From contig NZ_BNAU01000001.1 of assembly GCF_014653945.1 (NCBI RefSeq), positions 1,178,001 through 1,242,000 of the forward strand: a stretch of 64,000 nucleotides of DNA, in the 5' to 3' direction. Source of the stretch: Amycolatopsis deserti (lineage in GTDB: Bacteria > Actinomycetota > Actinomycetes > Mycobacteriales > Pseudonocardiaceae). The notes beneath the pieces are model-generated. The model was not told where the DNA came from. It worked only from the letters and a program-made list of their open reading frames with translations, and searched no databases. The position numbers and the translations under genes were made by a program. Below, piece by piece: positions 40,494 through 48,299 of the stretch. The stretch's first letter is position 1. Each line of letters starts with the position of its first letter.

Positions 40494-41882
40494 GTGCGCA
40501 CCCGGGTCCTGGCCGTTCTGCTGGCCTTCGTGGTGCTCGCGACCGCCGGGTTCGCGCTGCCGCTGCTGACCGTGACCGCGACCGAGCGGACCCAGCAGCT
40601 GCTGCTCGCCCGGACCGCGGACCTGGACCGGTTCGCCGCGCTGGCCGACCAGGCGGTGGCCGCGGGCGACTCCTCGGCGCTGCTGGCCGAGGTGACCCGC
40701 TACACCGAGCTGTACGGCGAGGGGATCGTCGTGGTCACCGCCCGGCGCGCCCCGGTGGCCGAGACCGGTGGCCTGACGGCGGCGGACCCGGCGGTCGCGG
40801 AGCTGATCGACGCGGCGCTGCGGAACCAGCCGAGCCAGCCCGCGGCGACCGTGCGGCCGTGGTCGCACGCGCCGGTGCTGCTGGCCCGCCCCGCCGGGAC
40901 CGGCACGAAGGTCTCGGGAGCGGTGGTGCTGCGGGCGTCGGTGACGACGGCCGCGGACGACGTGCGGCGCAGCTGGTTCGCCGTGCTGGCCGGGGCGGCG
41001 CTGGTGACGCTGGCCGGCGCGGGGCTGGCGCTCGGGGCGACGCGGTGGGTGCTGGGCCCGATGCGGCGGCTGGACCGGGCGGTGGGCGACCTGACCGCCG
41101 GGTTGCGGCCGGTGCACGCGGACCTGGCCGGGCCACCCGAGCTGCGGCAGCTGACGGCGGGGTTCAACCGGATGTCGGACGCGGTCACGGCGGCGCTGGA
41201 CCAGCAGCGGCGGCTGGTCGCCGACACCTCGCACCAGATGCGCAACCCGATGACGGCGCTGCGGTTGCGGGTCGACGCGCTCGGGCCGTCGTTGCCCGCG
41301 TTGGCCTCGCGCACCTACGAGGGCGCGGTCGGGGAGCTGGACCGCCTGGAGGCCCTGCTGGACGACCTGCTGACGCTGGCGGCGGCCGAGCACCGGGCGG
41401 GCGAGCTGGCCGTCTCCGGCGACAGCGCCTCCTGCGACGCGGCGGCCGTGGCGGAGGCGCAGGTGCACCTGTGGCAGCCGGCCGCGGAGCGCGCCGGGGT
41501 GACGTTGCGCTTCGCCGGGGAGGCGGCCCGCGCGGCCGCGACGGAGGCGGAGCTGGCGCAGGTGCTGGACGTGCTGCTGGACAACGCGCTGAAGTACGCG
41601 CCGGGTGCGGAGGTCGTCGTGTCGTGTGGCGTGGAAGGCGCGTGGGTGGTGGCGTCGGTGGCCGACGCCGGGCCCGGCCTGTCGGCGGAGGAGCTGGCGC
41701 AGGCGCAGGCGAGGTTCTGGCGCGCCGAACGGCACCGGGGCCTGCCGGGAACCGGCCTGGGCCTGGCGATCGCCGAACGCCTGGCCGCCGGCCGGGGCGG
41801 GCGGATCGAGCTGCGGGCGGCGGAGCCGCACGGCCTGGTGGTGCGGGTGCTGCTGCCCCGCACGGAGGCCCCCGGGACATGA
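40494..41882 (+). CDS. Sensor histidine kinase
   Basis: A 462-residue membrane kinase. Helix 1 (about 5-25) and helix 2 (about 160-185) enclose an extracellular sensor of about 135 residues. A HAMP linker (LGPMRRLDRAVGDL) leads to the H box with phosphorylated histidine (VADTSHQMRNPMTALRLRVD), then the N box LLDNALKYAP and G boxes DAGPGLS and GTGLGLAIAERL. The GTG start abuts the regulator stop. The stop overlaps the start of the repeat-built frame by 4 bp (ATGA). Probably senses an organic acid, possibly through the TAXI protein. Confidence 0.95.
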   Translation: MRTRVLAVLLAFVVLATAGFALPLLTVTATERTQQLLLARTADLDRFAALADQAVAAGDSSALLAEVTRYTELYGEGIVVVTARRAPVAETGGLTAADPAVAELIDAALRNQPSQPAATVRPWSHAPVLLARPAGTGTKVSGAVVLRASVTTAADDVRRSWFAVLAGAALVTLAGAGLALGATRWVLGPMRRLDRAVGDLTAGLRPVHADLAGPPELRQLTAGFNRMSDAVTAALDQQRRLVADTSHQMRNPMTALRLRVDALGPSLPALASRTYEGAVGELDRLEALLDDLLTLAAAEHRAGELAVSGDSASCDAAAVAEAQVHLWQPAAERAGVTLRFAGEAARAAATEAELAQVLDVLLDNALKYAPGAEVVVSCGVEGAWVVASVADAGPGLSAEELAQAQARFWRAERHRGLPGTGLGLAIAERLAAGRGGRIELRAAEPHGLVVRVLLPRTEAPGT

Positions 41883-42538
41883 CGATCACCAATCCCCGCC
41901 GCGGCGCGCAGCCGCCCACCGCGCAGGGGGCGCTGCCCATCGTGGCCGCAACGCCCTACCGCCACCGCGGTGCGCTGACGCCCACCGCGCACGGAGCGCT
42001 GCCGCCCACCCTCTCCGCGACGCGCTCCCGCCACCGCCGCGGCGTGCTGGCGCCCACCGCGCAGAGGGCGCTGCCGCCCACCCTGGCCCTAACGCCCCGC
42101 CGCCGCCGCGGCGGCGCGGTCCCGCCCGCCCTCGTCGCAGAGTCCTGCGGCCACCGGCGCGGCGGGCAGCGCCCCACCCTGGCCGCAGAGCCCCACCGCC
42201 ACCGCCGCACGCAGCCACCCACCCTCGCCGCCGAGCCCAACCGCCACCACCGCGGCGCGCCGGCGCCCACCGCGCACGGGGCGCTGCCGCCGACCGTGGC
42301 AGCAACGCCCTACCGCCACCGCGGCGGCGCGGTGCCACCCACCCTCGCCGCCAAGCCCCACCGCCACCGGCACGCGGTAGCGCTGTCCCTGGCGCCCTAC
42401 CGCCAACACCGCACGCAGCGACCCACGCTCGCCGCAGAGCCGTACCGCCACCACCGCGCGCTACCACCCACCCTCGCCCCGGCGCCCCGCCGCCACCACC
42501 GCGCACAGCCACCCACCGCGCAGGGGGTGCTGCCATGA
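41879..42538 (+). CDS. Repeat-built coding tract between the kinase and TAXI genes
   Basis: A 219-codon open frame joined by 4-bp ATGA overlaps to the kinase stop and to the TAXI start. Its product would be about twelve imperfect repeats of a Pro/His/Arg-rich unit. Short units of 15-16 residues follow the form RxQPPTLAAEPxRHR; long units of 22-24 residues insert PTAHGAL, as in RGALTPTAHGALPPTL and onward. No signal peptide, membrane helix or known domain. The TAXI reading frame is also open across the tract and the minus strand lacks stops for long stretches, as expected for repetitive DNA. Either a true disordered protein under translational coupling, or a repeat expansion with no product; undecided. 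Confidence 0.45.
   Translation: MTITNPRRGAQPPTAQGALPIVAATPYRHRGALTPTAHGALPPTLSATRSRHRRGVLAPTAQRALPPTLALTPRRRRGGAVPPALVAESCGHRRGGQRPTLAAEPHRHRRTQPPTLAAEPNRHHRGAPAPTAHGALPPTVAATPYRHRGGAVPPTLAAKPHRHRHAVALSLAPYRQHRTQRPTLAAEPYRHHRALPPTLAPAPRRHHRAQPPTAQGVLP
41894..42534. repeat. Imperfect tandem-repeat array, units of about 45-72 bp
   Basis: The DNA repeats a GC-rich unit containing CCCACCCTCGCCGC and CCCTACCGCCACCGC with substitutions and length changes in multiples of three. The two ends carry nearly the same block (CCCACCGCGCAGGGGG near 41915 and again near 42510). Units have drifted, so this is an old, decaying array rather than a fresh expansion. Confidence 0.8.
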
Positions 42539-43479
42539 CCAGCCGCCGCAGTCTGCTGCGTGCCGGGGTCGCCGTCGCGGTCGCCGGCGCCGCTCTCCGC
42601 TCCGGTGCGCCGCCCCGTGCGGGTGGGCCCGCGGGGCGCCTCCGGATCGCCACCGGCGAGGAAGCCGGCTTCTACCTCGCCTTCGGGCAGCTGCTCGCCG
42701 CCGAGGTGAACGCCGCCTACCCCCGCCTGCACACCGTCGCGCTGCCGACCGAAGCCACCGTCGCCAACCTGGAGATGCTCGACGCCGGCGCGGCCGAACT
42801 CGCCCTCAGCCTCGGCGACATCGCGGCCGCCGCCACCACCGGCAACCCCCCGTTCGGCCGCCGCCTCGAGCTGCGGGCGCTGGGCCGGGTCTACGAGAAC
42901 TACCTGCAGCTCGCCGTCCGCGCCGACTCCCCCATCACCTCCGTGGCCGACCTCACCGGGCGCACCGTCTCCCTCGGCGCCACGCGCTCGGGCGGTGCCG
43001 TCGTGGGCCGCCGTCTCCTCGCCGCCGCCTCGGTCACCGCCCACGTCCGCCACCTGCCCATGCTCGACGCCCGCGACGCGCTGAAGGCGGGCGCGATCGA
43101 CGCGATGCTCGTCTCCGGCGGGGTCCCGCTCCCCGTGCTGTCCACTCTGGACTCCGAAATCGGCATCCGCCTGCTGCCGCTGGCCCCGTACCTGCCGGCG
43201 TTGCGCGGCTTCGGCTACGAGGCGGTCCGCGTGCCCGCGGGCGCCTACCGCTCCCCGGAAGTCGACACCATCGGCGTGGCGAACCTGCTCGTCTGCCGCC
43301 CGGACCTGCCCGACGACATCGCCGCCGCGGTCACCCGCGTCCTGGTCCAGCGGGCGAGCCGGCTGGTGCCCGCGCAGACCGTGGCGACCCAGTTTCTCGA
43401 TGTACGGTCGCTGATCGGAACCGGTACCGTGCCCCTGCACCCCGGAGCCGTGGCGACCTACCGCGCGCTGCACGGCTGA
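42535..43479 (+). CDS. TAXI-family solute-binding protein
   Basis: A 314-residue exported binding protein of the TRAP-associated extracytoplasmic immunogenic family. The N-terminus MTSRRSLLRAGVAVAVAGAA is a twin-arginine signal. The mature domain starts RLRIATGEEAGFYLAFGQLL, the family signature, and continues with two lobes (AELALSLGDIAAAATTG, LTGRTVSLGATRSGGAVV, KAGAIDAMLVSGGVP). No TRAP permease gene is present in the window; instead it is coupled to a histidine kinase and close to an MHS transporter. It may bind the ligand and present it to the kinase; inferred. Confidence 0.92.
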   Translation: MTSRRSLLRAGVAVAVAGAALRSGAPPRAGGPAGRLRIATGEEAGFYLAFGQLLAAEVNAAYPRLHTVALPTEATVANLEMLDAGAAELALSLGDIAAAATTGNPPFGRRLELRALGRVYENYLQLAVRADSPITSVADLTGRTVSLGATRSGGAVVGRRLLAAASVTAHVRHLPMLDARDALKAGAIDAMLVSGGVPLPVLSTLDSEIGIRLLPLAPYLPALRGFGYEAVRVPAGAYRSPEVDTIGVANLLVCRPDLPDDIAAAVTRVLVQRASRLVPAQTVATQFLDVRSLIGTGTVPLHPGAVATYRALHG

Positions 43480-43497
43480 GCGAGGAAGGAGCCCCCG

Positions 43498-43914
43498 GTG
43501 ACCCAGTCCCGCCCGCCGGTCGTGGCGATGCCGCTGCGCGTCCGCTTCCACGAGTGCGATCCGCAGGGCATCGTCTTCAACGCCCACTACCTGGCTTACT
43601 TCGACATGGCCTCGTTCGAGTTCTTCAAGGCGATCTTCGGCTCCTACGACGCGCTGCGCGAACGCCACGTGGACTGCGTGGTGGCCGAGTCGAACCTGCG
43701 TTACCGCGCGCCGAGCCGGTTCGACGACGAGCTGGTCGTCGAGGTCGCGATCGACCACCTCGGCACCACGTCGATGATCCTCGCGTTCACCGTCCGCCGC
43801 GGCGACGACCTCATCGCCACCGGCACCAACCGCTACGTGTTCGTCGACTCCCGCACGCTGGCCAAGGCCGCGCCGCCGGAGGACGTGCGCGCCAAGCTGC
43901 TGGCGCACACGTGA
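43498..43914 (+). CDS. 4-hydroxybenzoyl-CoA thioesterase-type hot-dog protein
   Basis: A 138-residue single hot-dog thioesterase. The 4HBT active-site segment is visible: HECDPQGIVFNAHYLAYFD, with the catalytic aspartate, followed by the ESNLRYRAPSRFDDELVV strand. Such enzymes hydrolyse acyl- or aryl-CoA esters. The GTG start has AGGAAGGAG 7-15 nt upstream. It overlaps the next methyltransferase gene by 4 bp (GTGA), so the two are coupled. Substrate unknown. Confidence 0.9.
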   Translation: MTQSRPPVVAMPLRVRFHECDPQGIVFNAHYLAYFDMASFEFFKAIFGSYDALRERHVDCVVAESNLRYRAPSRFDDELVVEVAIDHLGTTSMILAFTVRRGDDLIATGTNRYVFVDSRTLAKAAPPEDVRAKLLAHT

Positions 43915-44564
43915 CCGAGCCCGGCTACCTCAGCGAAACCCGCGCCGCCTACGACGCCATCGCGGGCGAGTTCGCCGAGTGGATCCGCGACGAGCTGGCG
44001 GCCAAACCGCTCGACCGGGCGGTGCTCGCCGCGTTCGCCGAGCTGGCCCGCGGGCCGGTGGCCGACGTCGGCTGCGGGTCCGGCCGCATCACCGCCCACC
44101 TGCGCGACCTGGGGGTGGACGCGTTCGGCGTCGACCTGTCCCCGGAGATGGTCGCGGTGGCCCGCCGGACCCACCCGGGCATCCGGTTCGAGGTGGGGTC
44201 GATGACCGCGCTCGACCTGCCGGAGGGCAGCCTCGGCGGGCTGGTCGCCTGGTACTCGATCATCCACGTCCCGCCGGCGGACCTGCCCGCGGTGCTGGCC
44301 GGGTTCCGCCGGGTCCTCGCCCCCGGCGGCTGGCTCCAGCTGGCCTTCGACATCGGCGACGAGCGCCTCCACCGCGACGAGATCGGCGGTCACCGGGTGA
44401 GCCTGGACTTCCACCAGTGCCGCGTGGACGGCGTCGCCGCGCTGCTCACCGAAGCCGGGTTCGAGGTGCGCGCCCGGCTCGAGCGCAGACCCGACGAAGA
44501 GGGGCCGTTCCCCGAAACGACCCCTCAGGCGTTCGTCCTGGCCCGGCGGCCTCAGGCTTCCTGA
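43911..44564 (+). CDS. Class I SAM-dependent methyltransferase
   Basis: A 217-residue soluble methyltransferase. Motif I is VADVGCGSGRITAHL, motif II FGVDLSPEMVAVARR, then GGLVAWYSIIHVPP and APGGWLQLAFDIGD. The N-terminal YLSETRAAYDAIAGEFAEW cap is common in the Methyltransf_25-type group acting on small molecules. The GTG start overlaps the thioesterase stop. Its 3' end overlaps the convergent PhoD gene by 13 bp. Substrate unknown. Confidence 0.9.
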   Translation: MTEPGYLSETRAAYDAIAGEFAEWIRDELAAKPLDRAVLAAFAELARGPVADVGCGSGRITAHLRDLGVDAFGVDLSPEMVAVARRTHPGIRFEVGSMTALDLPEGSLGGLVAWYSIIHVPPADLPAVLAGFRRVLAPGGWLQLAFDIGDERLHRDEIGGHRVSLDFHQCRVDGVAALLTEAGFEVRARLERRPDEEGPFPETTPQAFVLARRPQAS

Positions 44565-46147
44565 ACGCCCGGCCTGCGGTCCTCCACCACGAAGCTCGCG
44601 CGCGTGCTGACCGGCGCGCCGGGCTTCGTCACGTACGGCACCACCCGGAAGTCGCTGCGCCAGCGCTGCCGGTTGACGTTCACCCGGACATAGCCGCGCT
44701 GGGCGTTGAAGAACTTCATGTGCGGGTTGGCCGCGAGGAAGTTCGTGCCGTCGGTGTTCATGTCCGCGCCGTCGCCGCCGCTGGTGATCGACGTGCCGAC
44801 GAACTCGCTGCCCACGGTGGCCGAGCCCGGGTCGGCGTAGTCGCGCTTGAGGTCCCAGGCGTAGTTCTGGTGCCGGTCCCCGGTGATCACGACGAGGTTG
44901 CGCACGTCGCGGTCCTGCGCGGCGGCCAGGACCTTGTTGCGCTCGGCGACGTAGCCGTCCCACGGGTCCAGCCACACGTCCACCGGCGCACCCGGGTCGC
45001 GGTCGGTCTGGCCCATCGGCGCCTGGTTGCCCAGCACCTGCCAGCGCGCCTTCGACCGGGAGAACCCGTCGATGAGCCACTCCCGCTGCTGGGGGCCGAG
45101 CAGGGTGCGTTCCGGGTCGAGCCGCTCGGTGCAGGTCGCCGAGTTGCCGTCGCCGCAGGGCTGGTCGTCGCGGTACTGCCGGGTGTCCAGCATGGTGATC
45201 TCGGCCAGCTGCCCGTAGGACAGGCGCCGGTGCAGCCGCACGTTCGGGCCCGCGGGCATCTGCGTGTGCCGGTAGGGCAGGTTCTCGTAGTTGGCCTGGA
45301 ACGCCTGTGCGCGCCGCTGCCGGAACACGGCCGGGTCCTGGTCGGGCTCGGTGTCGGCCTGGGAGATGTCGCCGGCCCAGTTGTTCTCCACCTCGTGGTC
45401 GTCGATCGTGTGGATCCACGGGAAGCGGGCGTGCGCGGCCTGCAGCGGCGCCTCCGCCTTGTAGAGCGCGTACTGCAGGCGGTAGCGGGCCAGGTCGAAG
45501 GTCTCGGTCTTGAACTTGTCCTCGACCGTCACGCCGCGCTTGTTGGTGCCCACCCCGGACTCGTACAGGTAGTCGCCCAGGTGCACCACGAAGTCCAGGT
45601 CCTCGGCGGCCATGTGCTCATACGCGGTGTAGTAGCCGTCCTGCCAGGCCTGGCACGAGGCGAAGGCGAAGTTCAGCTCACGCGGTGAGGACCACAGCGC
45701 CGGGGCGGTGCGGGTGCGGCCGACCATGGAGATCTCGCCGCCGACGCGGAACCGGTAGAAGTACTCGTGGTCGGGCGCCAGGCCGGAGATCTCCGGGTGC
45801 ACCGAGTGGCCCAGCTCGGGCGTGGCGATCGCGCTGCCGCGCCGCACCACGGCGCGGAACCGTTCGTCGTGGGCGACCTCGTACTCCACGCGCACCGGGG
45901 TGGCGGGCATCCCGCCGGAGCCGTCGGCGGCGAACGGGTCCGGCGCGAGCCGCGTCCACAGCACGACCCCGTCGGGTGCCGGGTCGCCGGAGGCGACACC
46001 GAGGGTGAACGGATTGGTGCCCTTGACGGGGCTGGCGTAGGCACTCGCCGCCGTCCAGGCGCCGGTGCCGAGCAGCACCGCCGCGGCTCCCGCCCCGCTG
46101 AAGCCGAGGAAACGGCGGCGGGACAGGTGGTACGGGCGCACGACCAT
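44552..46147 (-). CDS. phoD: Secreted alkaline phosphatase D (PhoD family)
   Basis: A 531-residue exported phosphodiesterase/alkaline phosphatase. The N-terminus has a twin-arginine signal (LSRRRFLGFSGAGAA), as expected for PhoD, which folds with its iron-calcium site before export. Next come a fibronectin-like N-domain (FTLGVASGDPAPDGVVLWTRL) and the catalytic domain with NFAFASCQAW, VVHLGDYLYE, TIDDHEVENNW and VVITGDRHQNY, giving metal-binding Asp, Asn and His. The ATG at 46147 is chosen because AGGAGG lies 8-13 nt upstream; an earlier ATG at 46192 does not have this. Probably induced by phosphate limitation; no pho box was identified. Confidence 0.93.
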   Translation of the reverse strand: MVVRPYHLSRRRFLGFSGAGAAAVLLGTGAWTAASAYASPVKGTNPFTLGVASGDPAPDGVVLWTRLAPDPFAADGSGGMPATPVRVEYEVAHDERFRAVVRRGSAIATPELGHSVHPEISGLAPDHEYFYRFRVGGEISMVGRTRTAPALWSSPRELNFAFASCQAWQDGYYTAYEHMAAEDLDFVVHLGDYLYESGVGTNKRGVTVEDKFKTETFDLARYRLQYALYKAEAPLQAAHARFPWIHTIDDHEVENNWAGDISQADTEPDQDPAVFRQRRAQAFQANYENLPYRHTQMPAGPNVRLHRRLSYGQLAEITMLDTRQYRDDQPCGDGNSATCTERLDPERTLLGPQQREWLIDGFSRSKARWQVLGNQAPMGQTDRDPGAPVDVWLDPWDGYVAERNKVLAAAQDRDVRNLVVITGDRHQNYAWDLKRDYADPGSATVGSEFVGTSITSGGDGADMNTDGTNFLAANPHMKFFNAQRGYVRVNVNRQRWRSDFRVVPYVTKPGAPVSTRASFVVEDRRPGVQEA

Positions 46148-46256
46148 GTGGGGGTCCTCCTGTGGTGGGATGGGGAGCACCAGGATGCTCATGGCCGGAC
46201 ATGGCCGTCAGCGTCCGCACGGGCGAACCACAGGTGAACGGAAACGATCAATTCCG

Positions 46257-46721
46257 ATGTTCCGGATTCTCTTCTACCAGCCGGAGATACCGCCCAACAC
46301 GGGCAACGCGATCCGGCTCGCGGCCAACTCGGGCTGCCAGCTGCACCTCGTCGAGCCGCTGGGCTTCCGGTTCGAGGACAAGCACCTGCGCCGCGCCGGG
46401 CTGGACTACCACGACCTGGCCGACGTGCACGTGCACCCGGACCTGGGCAGCGCGTGGCGGGCGCTGCTGCCGGCGAAGGTGTACGCGTTCAGCGCCAGCG
46501 CCACCCGCTGGTACACCGACGTGGCGTACCAGCCGGGCGACGTGCTGCTGTTCGGGCCCGAATCGTCGGGGTTGCCGCCCGAGGTGCGGGACGCCCCGGA
46601 GGTCACCGACCGGGTGCGCGTGCCGATGAAGCCGGGGGTCCGCTCGCTCAACCTGGCCAACACCGCGGCGATCGCGGTGTTCGAGGCGTGGCGGCAGCAG
46701 GGTTTCGCCGGCGGCGTCTAG
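46257..46721 (+). CDS. trmL: tRNA (cytidine/uridine-34 2'-O)-methyltransferase TrmL
   Basis: A 154-residue SPOUT-class methyltransferase modifying the wobble ribose of certain leucine tRNAs. It begins MFRILFYQPEIPPNTGNAIRLAANSGCQLHLVEPLGF and contains the knot residues LLFGPESSGLPPEV and MKPGVRSLNLANTAAIAVFEA, all diagnostic. The length is exactly as expected for stand-alone TrmL (about 155). Its TAG stop overlaps the stop of the convergent DUF2267 gene within a shared CTAG. Confidence 0.95.
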   Translation: MFRILFYQPEIPPNTGNAIRLAANSGCQLHLVEPLGFRFEDKHLRRAGLDYHDLADVHVHPDLGSAWRALLPAKVYAFSASATRWYTDVAYQPGDVLLFGPESSGLPPEVRDAPEVTDRVRVPMKPGVRSLNLANTAAIAVFEAWRQQGFAGGV

Positions 46722-47119
46722 CGGTGCTCGTCCACCGGGGCGGTGGAGAGCAGGTCGTCGCGGTAGTCGGCGGGCAGCTGCTGGACGAGGTCGTCGAACT
46801 CGCCCTGGCTCACCCCGGATTTGAGCGCCGCGACGACGGCCCGGGCGTGCTCGCGAGCGCCGTCCTGCGTACAGCCGTGGCCTTCGGCGTCCATCACGCG
46901 CCGGTAGAACTCCTCCACCCCGAACGAGGCCCCTTCGCCGGTCTCGGGCAGCGCCTCCTTGATGCCGGCCGGCAGCTGCCCGGCCAGGTCGCCCGGCTCG
47001 CCGCCGGCCAGCCGCTGCCCCAGCACCGTCAGGGTGGCCCTGGTGGCGGCCGCGGCGTGCTCGGCGTCAGCCAGCCCCGCGATCCGGCGCACGGCGGCGA
47101 CGATCTCGTGTTCCTTCAT
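46718..47119 (-). CDS. DUF2267 domain protein
   Basis: A 133-residue all-helical protein of the DUF2267 family: repeated helical hairpins such as TRATLTVLGQRLAGGEPGDLAGQLPAGIKEAL and GEFDDLVQQLPADYRDDL, each ending in the QLP motif typical of the family. No catalytic residues are known for this domain. GGGAGGTG directly before the ATG at 47119 settles the start. It lies downstream of the KAP-like NTPase on the same strand by 46 bp, though a functional tie is unproven. Confidence 0.9.
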   Translation of the reverse strand: MKEHEIVAAVRRIAGLADAEHAAAATRATLTVLGQRLAGGEPGDLAGQLPAGIKEALPETGEGASFGVEEFYRRVMDAEGHGCTQDGAREHARAVVAALKSGVSQGEFDDLVQQLPADYRDDLLSTAPVDEHR

Positions 47120-47165
47120 CACACCTCCCGGTGAACTCGTCCTCGGGAAGGCGCATACCCGGCCG

Positions 47166-48299
47166 TCACCGGGCTGACACGTCACCGGCCTCCGGCGGCG
47201 CGACCACGTCCAGTCCCCACGCCTCGCGGAACGCGCTGACCGTCAGCCACGCCAGCCGCGCGTTCACCGCGAACAGCTGCCGCACCGAGGTGAGCGTGTC
47301 GAACGACGCGTCGCCTTCGCTGTCCCGGCCGCGTGCCAGCTCGTCTTCGCCGAAGCCGTCGCCGAAGACCTCGCGCACCGTGCCCAGGTAGTAGAGGTAG
47401 CCCAGGGTCTCGAGCTGGACCCGCTGCAGCCCCGCGTCGTCGCCGGGCGGGATCGGCGGCCGCGCGGCCGCCGACAGCAGGACGTGCGCGTCCGGCACGG
47501 CGTGCGCCTCGACGTGCCGCACCAGATCGCTGGTCCGGACGTGGTCGTAGGCCTCGCGCGCGACGACCGTGCGGAGCCCGGCGAGCTTGCCCTTCAGGTC
47601 CTCCTCGACGACCCGGCGGCAGACCGCGTCGAGGGGGCCCGGCTCGGCGGTCACCAGCCGGGCGATGCGGATCAGCTCGCGCGGCAGGCCGCCGGCCAGG
47701 CAGTGGCACAGGCACACGAACGGATCGGGCAGGCCGAACACCCGCGCGCCGAGCACGGCCCGCGCGTCGGGCAGGCGCAGGTGGTCCAGACGGAAGATCA
47801 TGTCGAAGGCGCTGTCGAACGCGTCGCGCACGGGCAGGCCGCGGCGTTCGAAGGAGGCCAGCGCGTCCTCCGATACCGACACCAGGAACAGGAACCCGGG
47901 CACGTCGAGGTTGAACAGGGCCTTGACCTCGTTGACGAACTCCTGCGCCTCCTCCGGCGACAGGATCTTGTCCAGCTCGTCGAGGACGATCACCACCGAC
48001 GGCGTGGCGATGTCGGGCATCCGGGACACGCACGTGATCGTGGTGCGCAGGAACTCGCCGAACTCGTGCACGATCTGCGGGTAGCTGCGCGGCTGGCGGG
48101 TCAGCTCGCGCGAGTCGCTCAGCCCGGTCTCCGCGCCGAACAGCAGGCCGACCTTGCCCGACCAGCCGGAGGTGTGCTTCTGCTGGAACTCGATGCCGTC
48201 CAGCGTGTCCCGGGCCAGGTCGCGCAGGCCGGTCAGGGTCGTCGGCCTGCTGGTGAGCGCGGGCGCGGGGGCCGGTGCGAACCGGCGCCGTCGTCCGAG
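47166..48299 (-). pseudogene. C-terminal part of a KAP-like P-loop NTPase, out of frame with its N-terminal part
   Basis: This segment carries the second half of an NTPase: GRRRRFAPAPAPALTSRPTT, then TLDGIEFQQKHTSGWSGKV, Walker B SVVIVLDELDKI, and a helical C-terminal region with PGFLFLVSVSEDALASF. It matches what should follow the P-loop and membrane helices encoded just upstream, but is read in the -1 frame relative to them. It lacks its own start codon and ribosome site at the junction, so it is made only if the frame shifts near 48285-48300. Mutation, sequencing error or programmed shifting are all possible. Confidence 0.65.

Noticed and set aside
41894-42534. CRISPR array
   Set aside because: Units vary in length and sequence, are contiguous without unique spacers, keep one open frame, and no cas genes are present.
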